NCBI RefSeq assembly: GCF_029223255.1
Contig: NZ_JARHUC010000004.1
Location: 496,001-560,000 of the forward strand
Direction: 5' to 3'
DNA length: 64,000 nt
From: Albimonas marina
GTDB lineage: Bacteria; Pseudomonadota; Alphaproteobacteria; Rhodobacterales; Rhodobacteraceae
Shown here: one piece after another, positions 42,802-53,813 of the stretch
How the letters are laid out: each line of letters starts with the position of its first letter
How positions within the stretch are numbered: position 1 is the stretch's first letter
The notes under the pieces: generated by a model
What the model was told of the DNA's origin: nothing
Databases searched by the model: none
Seen by the model: the letters and a program-made list of their open reading frames with translations, nothing else
Program-made: the position numbers and the translations under genes

Positions 42802-43995
42802 TCAGAACGCGAGTTCCAGGATCTCCCGCACGTCCTGGGGCCCCGCGATCTTGCGGGGGTTGCGGCGCACCGGGCCGTAGCCCATCGCCTTCTCGGCCAG
42901 CGTGGGCAGGTCCGCCTCGGTCAGGCCGGCCGCCTGCAGGCTGCCGGGCACGCCGAGGACCTGCACCAGCTCGGCCAGCAGGTCGCCGGCGGCGCGGCCG
43001 GGGTCCCCCAGCGCGGCGGCGAGGGTGCGCTGCCGCTCCCCGTTCACCGCCGCGTTCCAGCGCATCACCGCGGGCAGCATCACGCAGCTCGTCACCCCGT
43101 GGGGCACCCCGAAGCCCGCCCCCAGCGCGTAGCCGATGCCGTGGCTCGCGCCCGAGCCCGCGCCCCCGGTCAGCGCCAGGATCGCCTGCCACATGCCGAA
43201 CTGCGCGTCCTGGCGGGCCAGCAGGTCGTCGGGCCGCTCGCGGATCGCGGGCAGGGCGCGCGACAGCCGGTGCGCGGCGCCCAGCGCGTAGAGGTCGGTC
43301 ATCGGGTTGGCTGTGGGCGAGCAGAACGCCTCGCAGGCGTGGTCCATCGCCCGCATGCCGGTCGAGACCAGCAGCTCCAGCGGCGTCGTGTCGGTCGAGG
43401 CCGGGTCCAGCACCGCCACCCGCGGGATCAGGACCGGCTTGGAGAAGCCGTGCTTCACCCCCGCCTCGGGGTTGGAGATGCCGGCGATCCCGGTGAACTC
43501 GGCCGCCGACAGCGTGGTCGAGACCGAGATCGCCCGGATCTCCCCCTTCGGCCGCAGGTCGGAGGAGGGCTTCCAGCGGTCGGCCTGGGCGCGCAGCCCC
43601 TCGACCGTGTCGACGCCTTCCTCGAGGCAGATCTGCACCGCCTTGGTCGTGTCGATGACCGAGCCGCCGCCCACCGGCACCAGCACGTCGGCGCCGGCGG
43701 CGCGCGCGGCGCGGGCGATCTCGATCACCTCCGCCTCGGGCGAATGGGCCGAGACGTGGTCGTAGATCCCCACGCAGGCGTCGCCCAGGCCCGCGATCAC
43801 GCGGGCGAGCGGGCCGCCCTCCGCCCGGGCGAGCGAGCGGGTCGAGGTCACGAAGGCCCGCTTCAGGCCGGCCCGGGCCATCTCCTCGACCACCGCCTCC
43901 GCCGCGGGGCGTCCGAAGACCACCCGCTCCATCGGGGCGAGGTCGAGGGCGCCGCTGAGCAATTCGGCCGCCTCGGCCTGCGTGTCGGTCGTCAT
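42802..43995 (-). CDS. Iron-containing alcohol dehydrogenase/maleylacetate reductase-like
   Basis: A group III dehydrogenase of 397 residues. The NAD(P) motif is PVGGGSVIDTTKA. In the metal region, where classic enzymes have Asp and three His, the visible candidates are HACEAF, DLYALGAAHRL and GASHGIGYALGAGFGVPHG, which is the maleylacetate-reductase-like pattern. Maleylacetate reductases act in aromatic ring-cleavage pathways, but general alcohol reductases share the fold. The start follows GGGAGGATTCAGATC. It is divergent from an acyl-CoA synthetase gene, 155 bases away. Confidence 0.85.
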   Translation of the reverse strand: MTTDTQAEAAELLSGALDLAPMERVVFGRPAAEAVVEEMARAGLKRAFVTSTRSLARAEGGPLARVIAGLGDACVGIYDHVSAHSPEAEVIEIARAARAAGADVLVPVGGGSVIDTTKAVQICLEEGVDTVEGLRAQADRWKPSSDLRPKGEIRAISVSTTLSAAEFTGIAGISNPEAGVKHGFSKPVLIPRVAVLDPASTDTTPLELLVSTGMRAMDHACEAFCSPTANPMTDLYALGAAHRLSRALPAIRERPDDLLARQDAQFGMWQAILALTGGAGSGASHGIGYALGAGFGVPHGVTSCVMLPAVMRWNAAVNGERQRTLAAALGDPGRAAGDLLAELVQVLGVPGSLQAAGLTEADLPTLAEKAMGYGPVRRNPRKIAGPQDVREILELAF

Positions 43996-44150
43996 GATCT
44001 GAATCCTCCCGTCTCTTGTCTTTGCGCCCAGCATGGCGCGGGACGGGCGCGCTGGCGATAGCGGATGCGACCTGCGCCGACGGCAGGTGTCGCGCGCAAG
44101 GCGCCGGCTGCGCTAGAACCGGAGCAGGACGCAGGAACCGGGACCCCGAG

Positions 44151-45668
<1,518 letters not shown>

Positions 45669-45745
45669 GGCGCATCCCGATGCGCCGCCGCAGCCGACCG
45701 CCCGCCCGCCGCGAAAGCCGCCGCCGCGCCCACGGCGGCCCGCGC

Positions 45746-46213
45746 TCAGGCCAGCAGGAACGCGCGGATCAGCACCTGCTCCTGCGGGCGCACCACCTCC
45801 AGCGTTCCCACGAAGACCCGCGCGTTCAGCCACCCGCACGGCCCCTCGGGCGCCGAGACGAAGATACGGGAGCGGGCGTAGGCGAGCGAGCCGTCCGCCG
45901 CGTAGTCGATCAGCACCAGGTTGCGGACCTCGATCGCGTCGCCCGCGTCGGTGCGCATGTGGTAGATCGCCTCCAGCTCCTTGCGCCCGTCGGGACGCAG
46001 GCGCTGGAGGTCGAAGCCGCCGGGCAGGATCTCGCCCGCGAAGGGGCGCGGCGCGTCGGTCTCGGGCGCGAGCCGCCCCGCGAACCGACCGCCCAGGATC
46101 GGCACCACGAAGCGATGGCCGTCCGGGCCCGGCCCATGGTCCTGCGTGGGGGCGATGTCGACATGCGCCTCCCAGCAGGGCAGCAGGCGGGGCTCGGTCG
46201 GGGAGAAGGACAT
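45746..46213 (-). CDS. DUF3237 family protein
   Basis: A protein of 155 residues with the DUF3237 pattern GGRFAGRLAPE...GEILPGGFDLQRLRPDG and IYHMRTDAGDAIEVRNLV. The family is a small beta-barrel of unknown function often found in catabolic clusters. The start is the ATG 20 bases after the glutathione S-transferase stop, preceded by a GGAG in GGGAGCCGCCC on the minus strand. A role in handling an aromatic or steroid-like compound has been guessed for relatives, with nothing here to test it. Confidence 0.75.
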   Translation of the reverse strand: MSFSPTEPRLLPCWEAHVDIAPTQDHGPGPDGHRFVVPILGGRFAGRLAPETDAPRPFAGEILPGGFDLQRLRPDGRKELEAIYHMRTDAGDAIEVRNLVLIDYAADGSLAYARSRIFVSAPEGPCGWLNARVFVGTLEVVRPQEQVLIRAFLLA

Positions 46214-46233
46214 GGGCGGCTCCGGGAGGGGGA

Positions 46234-46869
46234 TCAGGCGACGCGGTCGCGGATCGCCTGGGGCGTGGGGACGGTGGCGGCGAAGGAGGGACGCGCCTCC
46301 AGCCGGTCGGACAGGGCCGCGAGGTTGGGATGCCGCGCCCGCCAGGGGAAGTCCGGCCAGCGCACCTCGAGGTATTTCAGCGCCGCCCCGGTGGAAATGT
46401 CCGCCTGGGTGAAGCGGTCGCCCCAGGCCCATTCGCCCTCGCCGACCAGGCGCGAGAGCTCGGCGAGGCCCCCGTCGACCTTGCGCAGCTGGCGGTCGAA
46501 CCATTCCTGGCTGAACTTCTCGGGCGCGCGGGATTTCTCGAAGAACATCAGCACCAGCGCGTCGCAGATGCCGTCGCCAAGCACCTCGTAGCGCTTCACC
46601 GCCAGGCGGTCGTCCAGCGCCTCGGGGACCAGCGGCGGGGACGGGTGCTTCGCCTCGATCCACTCGTTCACGTAGCGGCTGTCGAAGATCGCCTCGCCGC
46701 TCTCCAGCACCAGCGCGGGGACCTTGCCCAGCGGGTTCACCGCGGGGACCTCGGCGTCGGCGTTCCAGGGGACCTCGGTCACCAGCTCGAAGGGGATCTC
46801 CTTCTCCAGCAGCTGGATGCGCACCTTGCGGGCGAAGGGACTGGGGGTGGCGGAGTAGAGGCGGTACAT
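46234..46869 (-). CDS. Glutathione S-transferase family protein
   Basis: A 211-residue GST. The N-terminal thioredoxin fold begins MYRLYSATPSPFARKVRI with Ser in the glutathione-activating position, the cis-Pro region is KVPALVLESGEAIFDSRYVNEW, and the C-terminal domain is helical. It may detoxify electrophiles or isomerise/dehalogenate a substrate. It is first of a two-gene unit with the DUF3237 protein. It is divergent from the LysR gene of the formate dehydrogenase operon. Confidence 0.88.
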   Translation of the reverse strand: MYRLYSATPSPFARKVRIQLLEKEIPFELVTEVPWNADAEVPAVNPLGKVPALVLESGEAIFDSRYVNEWIEAKHPSPPLVPEALDDRLAVKRYEVLGDGICDALVLMFFEKSRAPEKFSQEWFDRQLRKVDGGLAELSRLVGEGEWAWGDRFTQADISTGAALKYLEVRWPDFPWRARHPNLAALSDRLEARPSFAATVPTPQAIRDRVA

Positions 46870-47074
46870 GGCGACCTCGCGCGGCGTCGGACCGGGGGCA
46901 GCCTCGCCGCGCCCGCCGCGGCGGTCAAGCGGGGCGCGTCGGCCGGGGTGGTCAAGCCGGGCCCGTCGGCGGGGGCGTCGAGCGGGCGTCCCCTCTCCCT
47001 CGGCTGTCAGGCTGGCGTGGCGAGGCCGGCGCGAAACCCCTAGGGTGCGCGGCGAAGGGGACTGGAGGCCCGCC

Positions 47075-48007
47075 ATGGACATCCGCCAGCTGCGCTACCT
47101 GATCGCGCTCGCGCGGGAGAAGCACTTCTCGCGCGCGGCGGAGGCCTGCGGCGTCACCCAGCCCACCCTCTCGGCCCGCATCCGCCAGCTGGAGGAGGAG
47201 CTGGGCGCCCCCCTCGTCGCCCGCGGCCAGCGCTTCCACGGCCTGACGCCGGAGGGCGAGCGCGTGCTGCGCTGGGCCCGGCGCATCGTCGAGGACTGGG
47301 AGGGGCTGCGCGACGACCTCGCCGTCGGCGACGGGGGCCCCGAGGGGCGGCTGAGCCTGGGCGTGATCCCCTCGGCCCTGCCGGCGGTGGCGGGGCTGAT
47401 CACCGCCCTGCGCGACCGCTGGCCCCGGGTGCGGTTCGAGGTGCTGTCGCGCTCCTCCGCCCGCATCGCGCAGGGGCTGGAGGATTTCGAGATCGACGTG
47501 GGCGTCACCTATCTCGACGACGCCGCCTCGCCGTTCCTGACCCGCCCCCTCTACCCCGAGCGCTACCGCCTGTTCGTGGCGCCGGGCCATCCGCTGGCGG
47601 GGCGCGCCGCGGTCGGCTGGGCGGAGGCGGCGGCGCATGCGCTGTGCGCCCTGACGCCTGACATGCGCAACCGCCGGATCATCGACGCGGCCTTCGCCGA
47701 GGCCGGCGCCGCGGCCGTGCCGGAGGTCGAGAGCAATTCCATGATCTCGCTCTGCGCGCTGGTCCGCACGGGCCGCTTCTGCGCGGCCCTGCCCGAGCGG
47801 TTCGGGGACCTGGTGGCGGGGGGCGAGGGGTTGCAGGCGATCCCGCTGGTCGCGCCCGCCGTCTCGCGCCCGGTGGGGCTCGCGACGCTCGACCGCGACC
47901 CGCTGCCCCTGCTGGTCGAGGGGCTGATGCAGGCCGCGGGAGGGGTGGCGGCCGCGATGATCGACGCGACCGATCAAGCGATAGAAACGCCCGATTTGAA
48001 GTCCTGA
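47075..48007 (+). CDS. LysR-family regulator of the formate dehydrogenase operon
   Basis: A LysR regulator of 310 residues. Its winged helix (MDIRQLRYLIALAREKHFSRAAEACGVTQPTLS split over residues 1-33) is followed by a CysB-like sensor domain. It is on the same strand as fdsG and ends 62 bases before it, unlike the common divergent layout. LysR proteins at this place (FdsR) respond to formate in other bacteria. A CCCGGGCG-type dyad lies in the gap (CGCCCGGGCG at 48008-48017), directly after the stop. The gene may be co-transcribed with the operon it controls. Confidence 0.8.
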   Translation: MDIRQLRYLIALAREKHFSRAAEACGVTQPTLSARIRQLEEELGAPLVARGQRFHGLTPEGERVLRWARRIVEDWEGLRDDLAVGDGGPEGRLSLGVIPSALPAVAGLITALRDRWPRVRFEVLSRSSARIAQGLEDFEIDVGVTYLDDAASPFLTRPLYPERYRLFVAPGHPLAGRAAVGWAEAAAHALCALTPDMRNRRIIDAAFAEAGAAAVPEVESNSMISLCALVRTGRFCAALPERFGDLVAGGEGLQAIPLVAPAVSRPVGLATLDRDPLPLLVEGLMQAAGGVAAAMIDATDQAIETPDLKS

Positions 48008-48069
48008 CGCCCGGGCGTCACAATGGCGCGCGAAACGCCGAGCCAGCGCGCATAGGGAGGACGCCCCGA

Positions 48070-48594
48070 ATGCCGGATCCAGCCAGGCCGACCCGTTCGG
48101 GCGACGCCTCTCCCCTGCCGCTGCGCGGCGCGGCGCACGAGGTCGCGCGCGAGATCTGCGCGCGCCACGGCGACGAGCCCGCGGCGCTGATCGAGATCCT
48201 GCACGACCTCCAGGCGGCCGAGGGCCACGTGGCCCCCGAGGCGGTCCCCGAGATCGCCCGCGCCCTGAACCTGGGCCGGGCCGAGGTGCATGGCGTGCTG
48301 ACCTTCTACCACGATTTCCGCCAGGCCCCCGAAGGCCGGGTCGAGCTGCAGCTCTGCCGCGGCGAGTCCTGCCAGGCGATGGGGGCCGAGGCCCTGATCG
48401 CCGCCGTCTGCGCCCGCCGCGGCGCGGCGCTGGGCGAGACCTCGGCCGACGGCGTCACGATCAAGCCGGTCTATTGCCTGGGCAACTGCGCGCTGGCCCC
48501 CGCCGCCCGGGTGGACGGCCGGCTGGTCGGCCGCGCCTCGCCCGAGCGGATCGACGCGGCGCTCGACGCCGCCCTTTCGGAGCCCGTGCGATGA
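48070..48594 (+). CDS. fdsG: NAD-dependent formate dehydrogenase gamma subunit
   Basis: A NuoE-like thioredoxin-fold subunit of 174 residues with one [2Fe-2S] cluster. Two cysteines are in CRGESC and two in CLGNC near residues 97-102 and 137-141. It passes electrons within the soluble molybdenum formate dehydrogenase. AGGGAGGACGCCCCGA precedes ATG. The stop overlaps the fdsB start (ATGA). The order fdsG-B-A-C-D is the canonical FDS operon known from Rhodobacter capsulatus and Cupriavidus. Confidence 0.92.
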   Translation: MPDPARPTRSGDASPLPLRGAAHEVAREICARHGDEPAALIEILHDLQAAEGHVAPEAVPEIARALNLGRAEVHGVLTFYHDFRQAPEGRVELQLCRGESCQAMGAEALIAAVCARRGAALGETSADGVTIKPVYCLGNCALAPAARVDGRLVGRASPERIDAALDAALSEPVR

Positions 48595-50126
48595 TCCGCC
48601 TCTACGTGCCCGACGACAGCGCCGCCCGCTCGGTCGGCGCGGATGAGGTCGCGGCGGCGCTCGCCGCCCGCCTGCCGGGCGCGGAGATCGTCCGCACCGG
48701 CTCCCGCGGCGCCCTGTGGCTGGAGCCGATGGTGGAGGTCGAGACGCCCGAGGGCCGCATCGCCTACGGCCCGGCGACGCCCGACGACGCGCCCGGCCTT
48801 GCGGAGGTTCTGCCCTCCGCCGGCCCGCACCCCCTGCGCCTCGGCCGCCCCGAGGACCTGCCCTGGTTCGCGGATCAGGAGCGCCTGACCTTCGCCCGCT
48901 GCGGGATCATCGCGCCGCTGGACCTGGCGGCCTACGAGGCGCACGGCGGCCTCGCCGGCCTGCGCGCGGCGCTGGGGATGGAGCCCTCGGCGATCTGCGC
49001 CGCGGTGCTCGACAGCGGCCTGCGCGGCCGCGGCGGCGCGGGCTTCCCGACCGGCATCAAGTGGAAGACGGTCCACGAGCAGACGGCCTCCCGAAAACAC
49101 GTCTGCTGCAACGCCGACGAGGGCGACAGCGGCGCCTATGCCGACCGGATGCTGATGGAGGGGGACCCGTTCCTCCTGATCGAGGGCATGGCCATCGCAG
49201 GCCTCGCCACGGGGGCCACGGAGGGCTGGATCTACATCCGGTCCGAATACCCCGAGGCCATCGCCCGCATGACCGCGGCCATCGAGGTCATGGAGCGCGC
49301 CGGCTGGCTGGGAGAGGACGTCGGCGGCTCCGGCCGCGCCTTCCGCCTGCGGGTCCGCCGCGGCGCCGGCGCCTACATCTGCGGCGAGGAGAGCTCGATG
49401 CTGAACAGCATCGAGGGCCGCCGCGGCGTGGTCCGCGCCAAGCCCCCGATCCCCGCCATCCAGGGCCTGTTCGGCGAGCCCACCGTCGTCAACAACGTCC
49501 TGACGCTGGCCGCCGGCCCGCTGATCCTGTCGAAGGGGCCCGAGTTTTACCGCGACTTCGGCATGGGCCGCTCTACCGGCACGCAGCCCTTCACGCTGGG
49601 CGGCAACGTCGCCCGCGGCGGCCTCATCGAGAAAGCCTTCGGCGTCACCGTGCGCGAGCTGATCGAGGGCTTCGGCGGCGGAACCGCCTCTGGCCGCTCG
49701 TTCCGCACGGCCCAGCTCGGCGGGCCGCTGGGCGCCTATGTCTGCGACGAGCAGCTGGACCTGCCGATGGACTACGAGGCGCTGGCCGAGGCGGGCGCGA
49801 TGCTCGGCCACGGCGGGATCACGGTCTTCGACGACACGGTGGACATGGGCGCCATGGCCCGCTTCGCCTTCGAGTTCTGCGAGATCGAGAGCTGCGGCAA
49901 GTGCACCCCCTGCCGGGTCGGCGCCACCCGCGGCCGGGAGACGGTGGAAAAAATCCTGCGCGGCGAGAACGTCGCCGCCAACATGGTGCTGGTCGAGGAC
50001 CTGTGCGAGCTGATGCGCGACGGCTCGCTCTGCGCCATGGGGGGCCTGACGCCGATGCCGGTGCTCTCGGCCCTGCGCCTGTTCCCCGAGGATTTCGACC
50101 GGGCGCCCGCCCAGGCCGCCGAGTGA
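48591..50126 (+). CDS. fdsB: NAD-dependent formate dehydrogenase beta subunit (diaphorase)
   Basis: A NuoF-like flavoprotein of 511 residues. A thioredoxin-like N-terminal domain is followed by the FMN/NADH site GLRGRGGAGFPTG (from about residue 142) and the [4Fe-4S] motif ESCGKCTPCRVG near 432-443. It reduces NAD+ with electrons from formate. The start overlaps fdsG, and fdsA starts 10 bases after the stop. Confidence 0.93.
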   Translation: MIRLYVPDDSAARSVGADEVAAALAARLPGAEIVRTGSRGALWLEPMVEVETPEGRIAYGPATPDDAPGLAEVLPSAGPHPLRLGRPEDLPWFADQERLTFARCGIIAPLDLAAYEAHGGLAGLRAALGMEPSAICAAVLDSGLRGRGGAGFPTGIKWKTVHEQTASRKHVCCNADEGDSGAYADRMLMEGDPFLLIEGMAIAGLATGATEGWIYIRSEYPEAIARMTAAIEVMERAGWLGEDVGGSGRAFRLRVRRGAGAYICGEESSMLNSIEGRRGVVRAKPPIPAIQGLFGEPTVVNNVLTLAAGPLILSKGPEFYRDFGMGRSTGTQPFTLGGNVARGGLIEKAFGVTVRELIEGFGGGTASGRSFRTAQLGGPLGAYVCDEQLDLPMDYEALAEAGAMLGHGGITVFDDTVDMGAMARFAFEFCEIESCGKCTPCRVGATRGRETVEKILRGENVAANMVLVEDLCELMRDGSLCAMGGLTPMPVLSALRLFPEDFDRAPAQAAE

Positions 50127-50136
50127 GGAGATCGAC

Positions 50137-52989
50137 ATGGGCCTCATGAAGGAAATCGACCGCGGCACCCCGGCCCGCGAGGGCGCCTCGGTGACGCTGT
50201 GGATCGACGGCGAGCCGGTCTCGGTCCCCGAGGGCACGTCCGTCATGGCCGCCGCCTCGCACGTGGAGCGGGACATTCCCAAGCTCTGCGCCACCGACAT
50301 GCTGGAGGCCTGGGGCTCCTGCCGCATGTGCCTGGTGGAGATCGAGGGGGTGAAGGGCACCCCCGCCTCCTGCACCACGCCGGTGCGCGAGGGTATGCGG
50401 GTCACCACCCAGTCCGCGCGCCTTGAAAAGCTGCGCAAGGGGGTGATGGAGCTCTACATCTCCGACCACCCGCTCGACTGCCTGACCTGCGGGGCCAACG
50501 GCGACTGCGAACTGCAGGACATGGCCGGCGCCGTGGGCCTGCGCGAAGTCCGCTACGCGATGGACGGCGACAACCACCACGACGCCGCCCACGCCGCCCC
50601 CATCGACCTGTCGAACCCCTACTTCCAGTTCGATTCCTCGAAGTGCATCGTCTGCTCCCGCTGCGTGCGCGCCTGCGAGGAAGTTCAGGGGACGTTCGCG
50701 CTGACCATCGAGGGCCGGGGCTTCGAGAGCCGCGTCTCGGCGGGGGCCGCCTTCGACGATTTCTTCTCCTCCGACTGCGTCTCCTGCGGCGCCTGCGTGC
50801 AGGCCTGCCCGACGGCGACGCTGGTCGAGAAGTCGGTGGTCGCGCACGGCACGCCGACCCGCCACGTCGACACCACCTGCGCCTATTGCGGCGTCGGCTG
50901 CTCCTTCCGCGCCGAGATGCAGGGGAACGAGGTGATCCGCATGGTCCCCTCCAAGTCCGGCGGCGCCAACGAGGGCCACTCCTGCGTGAAGGGCCGCTTC
51001 GCCTGGGGCTACGCCACCCACAAGGACCGCCAGACCGAGCCGATGATCCGGGACGCGATCACCGACCCCTGGCGCAAGGTGAGCTGGGACGAGGCGATCG
51101 CCTTCGCCGCCGCCCGCTTCAAGGCCATCCAGTCCGAGCACGGCAAGAGCTCGATCGGCGGCATCACCTCGTCCCGCTGCACCAACGAGGAAGTCTACGT
51201 CGTCCAGAAGATGATCCGCGCGGCCTTCGGCAACAACAACGTCGACACCTGCGCGCGCGTCTGCCACTCGCCGACCGGCTACGGGCTGAAGCAGACGTTC
51301 GGGACGTCGGCCGGCACCCAGAATTTCAAGTCTGTGGAACGCGCGGATGTGATCCTGCTGATCGGCGCCAACCCCACCGACGCGCACCCGGTCTTCGCCA
51401 GCCGCATGAAGAAGCGCCTGCGCGAGGGCGCGAAGCTGATCGTGCTTGATCCCCGCAAGATCGACCTGGTGCGGACCCCGCACGTGCAGGCCGCTCACCA
51501 CGTCCAGCTTCGCCCCGGGACCAACGTGGCGGTGATGAACGCGCTGGCCCATGTGGTCGTGACCGAGGGTCTGGTGGACGAGGCCTTCGTCGCCGAGCGC
51601 TGCGAGGCGAAGGACTTCCAGCGCTGGCGCGATTTCGTGGCCGAAGAGCGCAACTCCCCCGAGGCGCTGGCCGAGACCATCGGCACGGATCCGAACACCC
51701 TGCGCGAGGCCGCCCGCCTCTTCGCCACCGGCGGGAACGCCGCGATCTACTACGGGTTGGGCGTCACCGAGCACTCCCAGGGCTCGACCATGGTGATGGC
51801 CATGGCGAACCTCGCGATGGCGACCGGCAACATCGGGCGCGAGGGGGTGGGCGTGAACCCGCTGCGCGGGCAGAACAACGTGCAGGGCTCCTGCGACATG
51901 GGCTCGTTCCCGCACGAGCTGCCGGGCTACCGCCACATCTCCGACGACGCCGCGCGGGCGGAGTTCGAGGCCGACTGGGGCGTCCCCCTGCTCGACGAGC
52001 CGGGCCTGCGCATCCCCAACATGTTCGCCGCGGCTCTGGCGGGGAGCTTCCGCGGCCTCTTCGTGCAGGGCGAGGACATCGCCCAGTCCGATCCCAACAC
52101 GCTGCACGTCCACGAGGCCCTGCGCGCGATGGACTGCGTGGTCGTCCAGGACCTGTTCCTCAACGAAACCGCCGCCTTCGCCCACGTCTTCCTGCCCGGA
52201 ACCTCGTTCCTGGAGAAGGACGGCACCTTCACCAACGCCGAGCGGCGCATCAACCGCGTCCGCCCGGTGATGGCCCCCAAGTCCGGCCTCTCGGAATCCG
52301 AGGCGGTCTGCCGGCTCGCCCGCGCCATGGGCTACGACATGGCCTATGAGAGCCCCTCGGAAATCATGGACGAGATCGCCCGCCTGACGCCCTCCTTCGC
52401 GGGCGTCAGCTTCGCGCGGCTGGACGCGGGGCCGTCCCTCCAGTGGCCGGTGAACGAGGCCTTCCCGAACGGCGCCCCGATCATGCATGTCGACGGCTTC
52501 GTGCGCGGCAAGGGCCGCTTCATGCTGACCGAGTTCGTGCCGACCTCGGAGCGCGCCAACCGCCGCTTCCCGCTGATCCTGACGACTGGGAGAATCCTCA
52601 GCCAGTACAACGTCGGCGCCCAGACGCGCCGCACCGAGAACTCGCGCTGGCACGCGGAGGACGTGCTCGAGATCCACCCCCACGACGCCGAGGAGCGGGG
52701 GATCGCCGACGGCGACTTCGTCTCGGTCGCCTCGCGGACGGGTTCGACGATGCTGCGGGCCGAGATCTCCGAGCGGATGCCGCAGGGGGTGGTCTACACC
52801 ACCTTCCACCACCCGACCTCGGGGGCCAACGTGATCACCACCGACAACTCCGACTGGGCCACCAACTGCCCGGAATACAAGGTGACGGCGGTGCAGGTGA
52901 CGCCCTCGAACGGCCCGTCGGACTGGCAGGAGTGGCGGCGCGAGATGGAGGACGTCCACCACCGCGTCGCGGTCCCGGCGGCCGAGTGA
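50137..52989 (+). CDS. fdsA: NAD-dependent formate dehydrogenase alpha subunit (Mo-bis-MGD)
   Basis: The catalytic subunit, 950 residues. An N-terminal [2Fe-2S] domain (SCRMCLVEIEG), a His/Cys cluster region (DHPLDCLTCGANGDC), two ferredoxin-type [4Fe-4S] motifs (CIVCSRCVRAC and CVSCGACVQAC) and a further CAYCGVGC cluster precede the molybdopterin domain. The active-site cysteine is in CARVCHSPT, at residue 376, a Mo-cysteine rather than selenocysteine enzyme. The C-terminal MGD-binding region includes GRILSQYNVGAQTRRT. It oxidises formate to CO2. The stop overlaps the fdhD start. Confidence 0.95.
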   Translation: MGLMKEIDRGTPAREGASVTLWIDGEPVSVPEGTSVMAAASHVERDIPKLCATDMLEAWGSCRMCLVEIEGVKGTPASCTTPVREGMRVTTQSARLEKLRKGVMELYISDHPLDCLTCGANGDCELQDMAGAVGLREVRYAMDGDNHHDAAHAAPIDLSNPYFQFDSSKCIVCSRCVRACEEVQGTFALTIEGRGFESRVSAGAAFDDFFSSDCVSCGACVQACPTATLVEKSVVAHGTPTRHVDTTCAYCGVGCSFRAEMQGNEVIRMVPSKSGGANEGHSCVKGRFAWGYATHKDRQTEPMIRDAITDPWRKVSWDEAIAFAAARFKAIQSEHGKSSIGGITSSRCTNEEVYVVQKMIRAAFGNNNVDTCARVCHSPTGYGLKQTFGTSAGTQNFKSVERADVILLIGANPTDAHPVFASRMKKRLREGAKLIVLDPRKIDLVRTPHVQAAHHVQLRPGTNVAVMNALAHVVVTEGLVDEAFVAERCEAKDFQRWRDFVAEERNSPEALAETIGTDPNTLREAARLFATGGNAAIYYGLGVTEHSQGSTMVMAMANLAMATGNIGREGVGVNPLRGQNNVQGSCDMGSFPHELPGYRHISDDAARAEFEADWGVPLLDEPGLRIPNMFAAALAGSFRGLFVQGEDIAQSDPNTLHVHEALRAMDCVVVQDLFLNETAAFAHVFLPGTSFLEKDGTFTNAERRINRVRPVMAPKSGLSESEAVCRLARAMGYDMAYESPSEIMDEIARLTPSFAGVSFARLDAGPSLQWPVNEAFPNGAPIMHVDGFVRGKGRFMLTEFVPTSERANRRFPLILTTGRILSQYNVGAQTRRTENSRWHAEDVLEIHPHDAEERGIADGDFVSVASRTGSTMLRAEISERMPQGVVYTTFHHPTSGANVITTDNSDWATNCPEYKVTAVQVTPSNGPSDWQEWRREMEDVHHRVAVPAAE

Positions 52990-53813
52990 TGGAGATCCTG
53001 CGCCTCGACGTCTCCGACGGCTCGGTCTCGCCCGCCGCCCCCGGCCGGCTGGTCGGTCCCGACGGCGAGCGTCCCGCCGCCTGGGCGGTGCCCGAGGAGA
53101 CGCCGGTCGCGATCCTGCTCAACGGCGAGAGCTTCGCGGTGATGATGGCGACGCCCGCGGACCTCGAGGATTTCTGCGTCGGCTTCGCCCTGACCGAGGG
53201 GCTGATCGAGCGGGCCGGGGACCTGGCCTCCCTGCGCCTCGCCGAGGCCGCCGACGGCATCGTCGCGAACCTGGTGCTGGACCCCGGCCGGGTGGCCGCG
53301 GCCGAGGATCGCCGCCGCACGCTCGCCGGCCGCGCCGGCTGCGGGATCTGCGGCGCGCAGACCATCGCCGCCGCCGTGCCCCGCCCGCCCCGCGTGAAGG
53401 GCCGCCTGCCGGAGGCCGCGGCGGTGCTGGCCGCCTTCGCCGCCTTCCCCGAGGCGCAGCGGATGAAGGCCGAGAACCGCTCCACCCACGCCGCCGCCTA
53501 TTGCGCGATGGACGGGACGGTGGAGCGGGTGCGCGAGGACGTCGGTCGCCACAACGCGCTCGACAAGCTCGCCGGCGCGCTGGCGCGCGAGGGGCGCGAC
53601 GCCTCCGCCGGCTTCGTGATCCTGTCGAGCCGAGTGGGCGTCGAGATGGTGCAGAAGGCCTGCATGATGCGCGCGCCGTTCCTGGCCGCGGTCTCCGCCC
53701 CCTCGGCGCTGGCGCTGCGGGTGGCGGCGCAGGCGGGGCTGCGGGTGGCGGGGCTGGCGGGCGAGGCGCTGATGGTCTTCGATCCCGCGGACCCAGGGGA
53801 GGGACGGACATGA
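52989..53813 (+). CDS. fdhD: Formate dehydrogenase accessory sulfurtransferase FdhD/FdsC
   Basis: The maturation factor that supplies sulfur to the molybdenum cofactor, 274 residues. The CxxC motif is GCGICG at 117-122 (Cys 118 and 121). The family stretches EDFCVGFALTEG, NRSTHAAAY, REDVGRHNALDK and SRVGVEMVQKA are all present. Both ends overlap neighbours (fdsA by TGATG, fdsD by ATGA). In FDS operons this gene is named fdsC. Confidence 0.93.
   Translation: MEILRLDVSDGSVSPAAPGRLVGPDGERPAAWAVPEETPVAILLNGESFAVMMATPADLEDFCVGFALTEGLIERAGDLASLRLAEAADGIVANLVLDPGRVAAAEDRRRTLAGRAGCGICGAQTIAAAVPRPPRVKGRLPEAAAVLAAFAAFPEAQRMKAENRSTHAAAYCAMDGTVERVREDVGRHNALDKLAGALAREGRDASAGFVILSSRVGVEMVQKACMMRAPFLAAVSAPSALALRVAAQAGLRVAGLAGEALMVFDPADPGEGRT

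Noticed and set aside
42638-42880. 80-codon ORF starting GTG after the AT-rich patch
   Set aside because: It runs into the 3' end of the convergent dehydrogenase gene, has a shadow-like composition and no good ribosome site.
49819-52962. Open frame of over 1000 codons on the minus strand opposite fdsA
   Set aside because: In GC-rich DNA the strand opposite a gene is often open. The translation is His/Arg/Gly/Val-rich without domains, and fdsA is certain. The same applies to 12925-15444, 16583-19687, 34506-37120 and 62-63 kb plus-strand frames.
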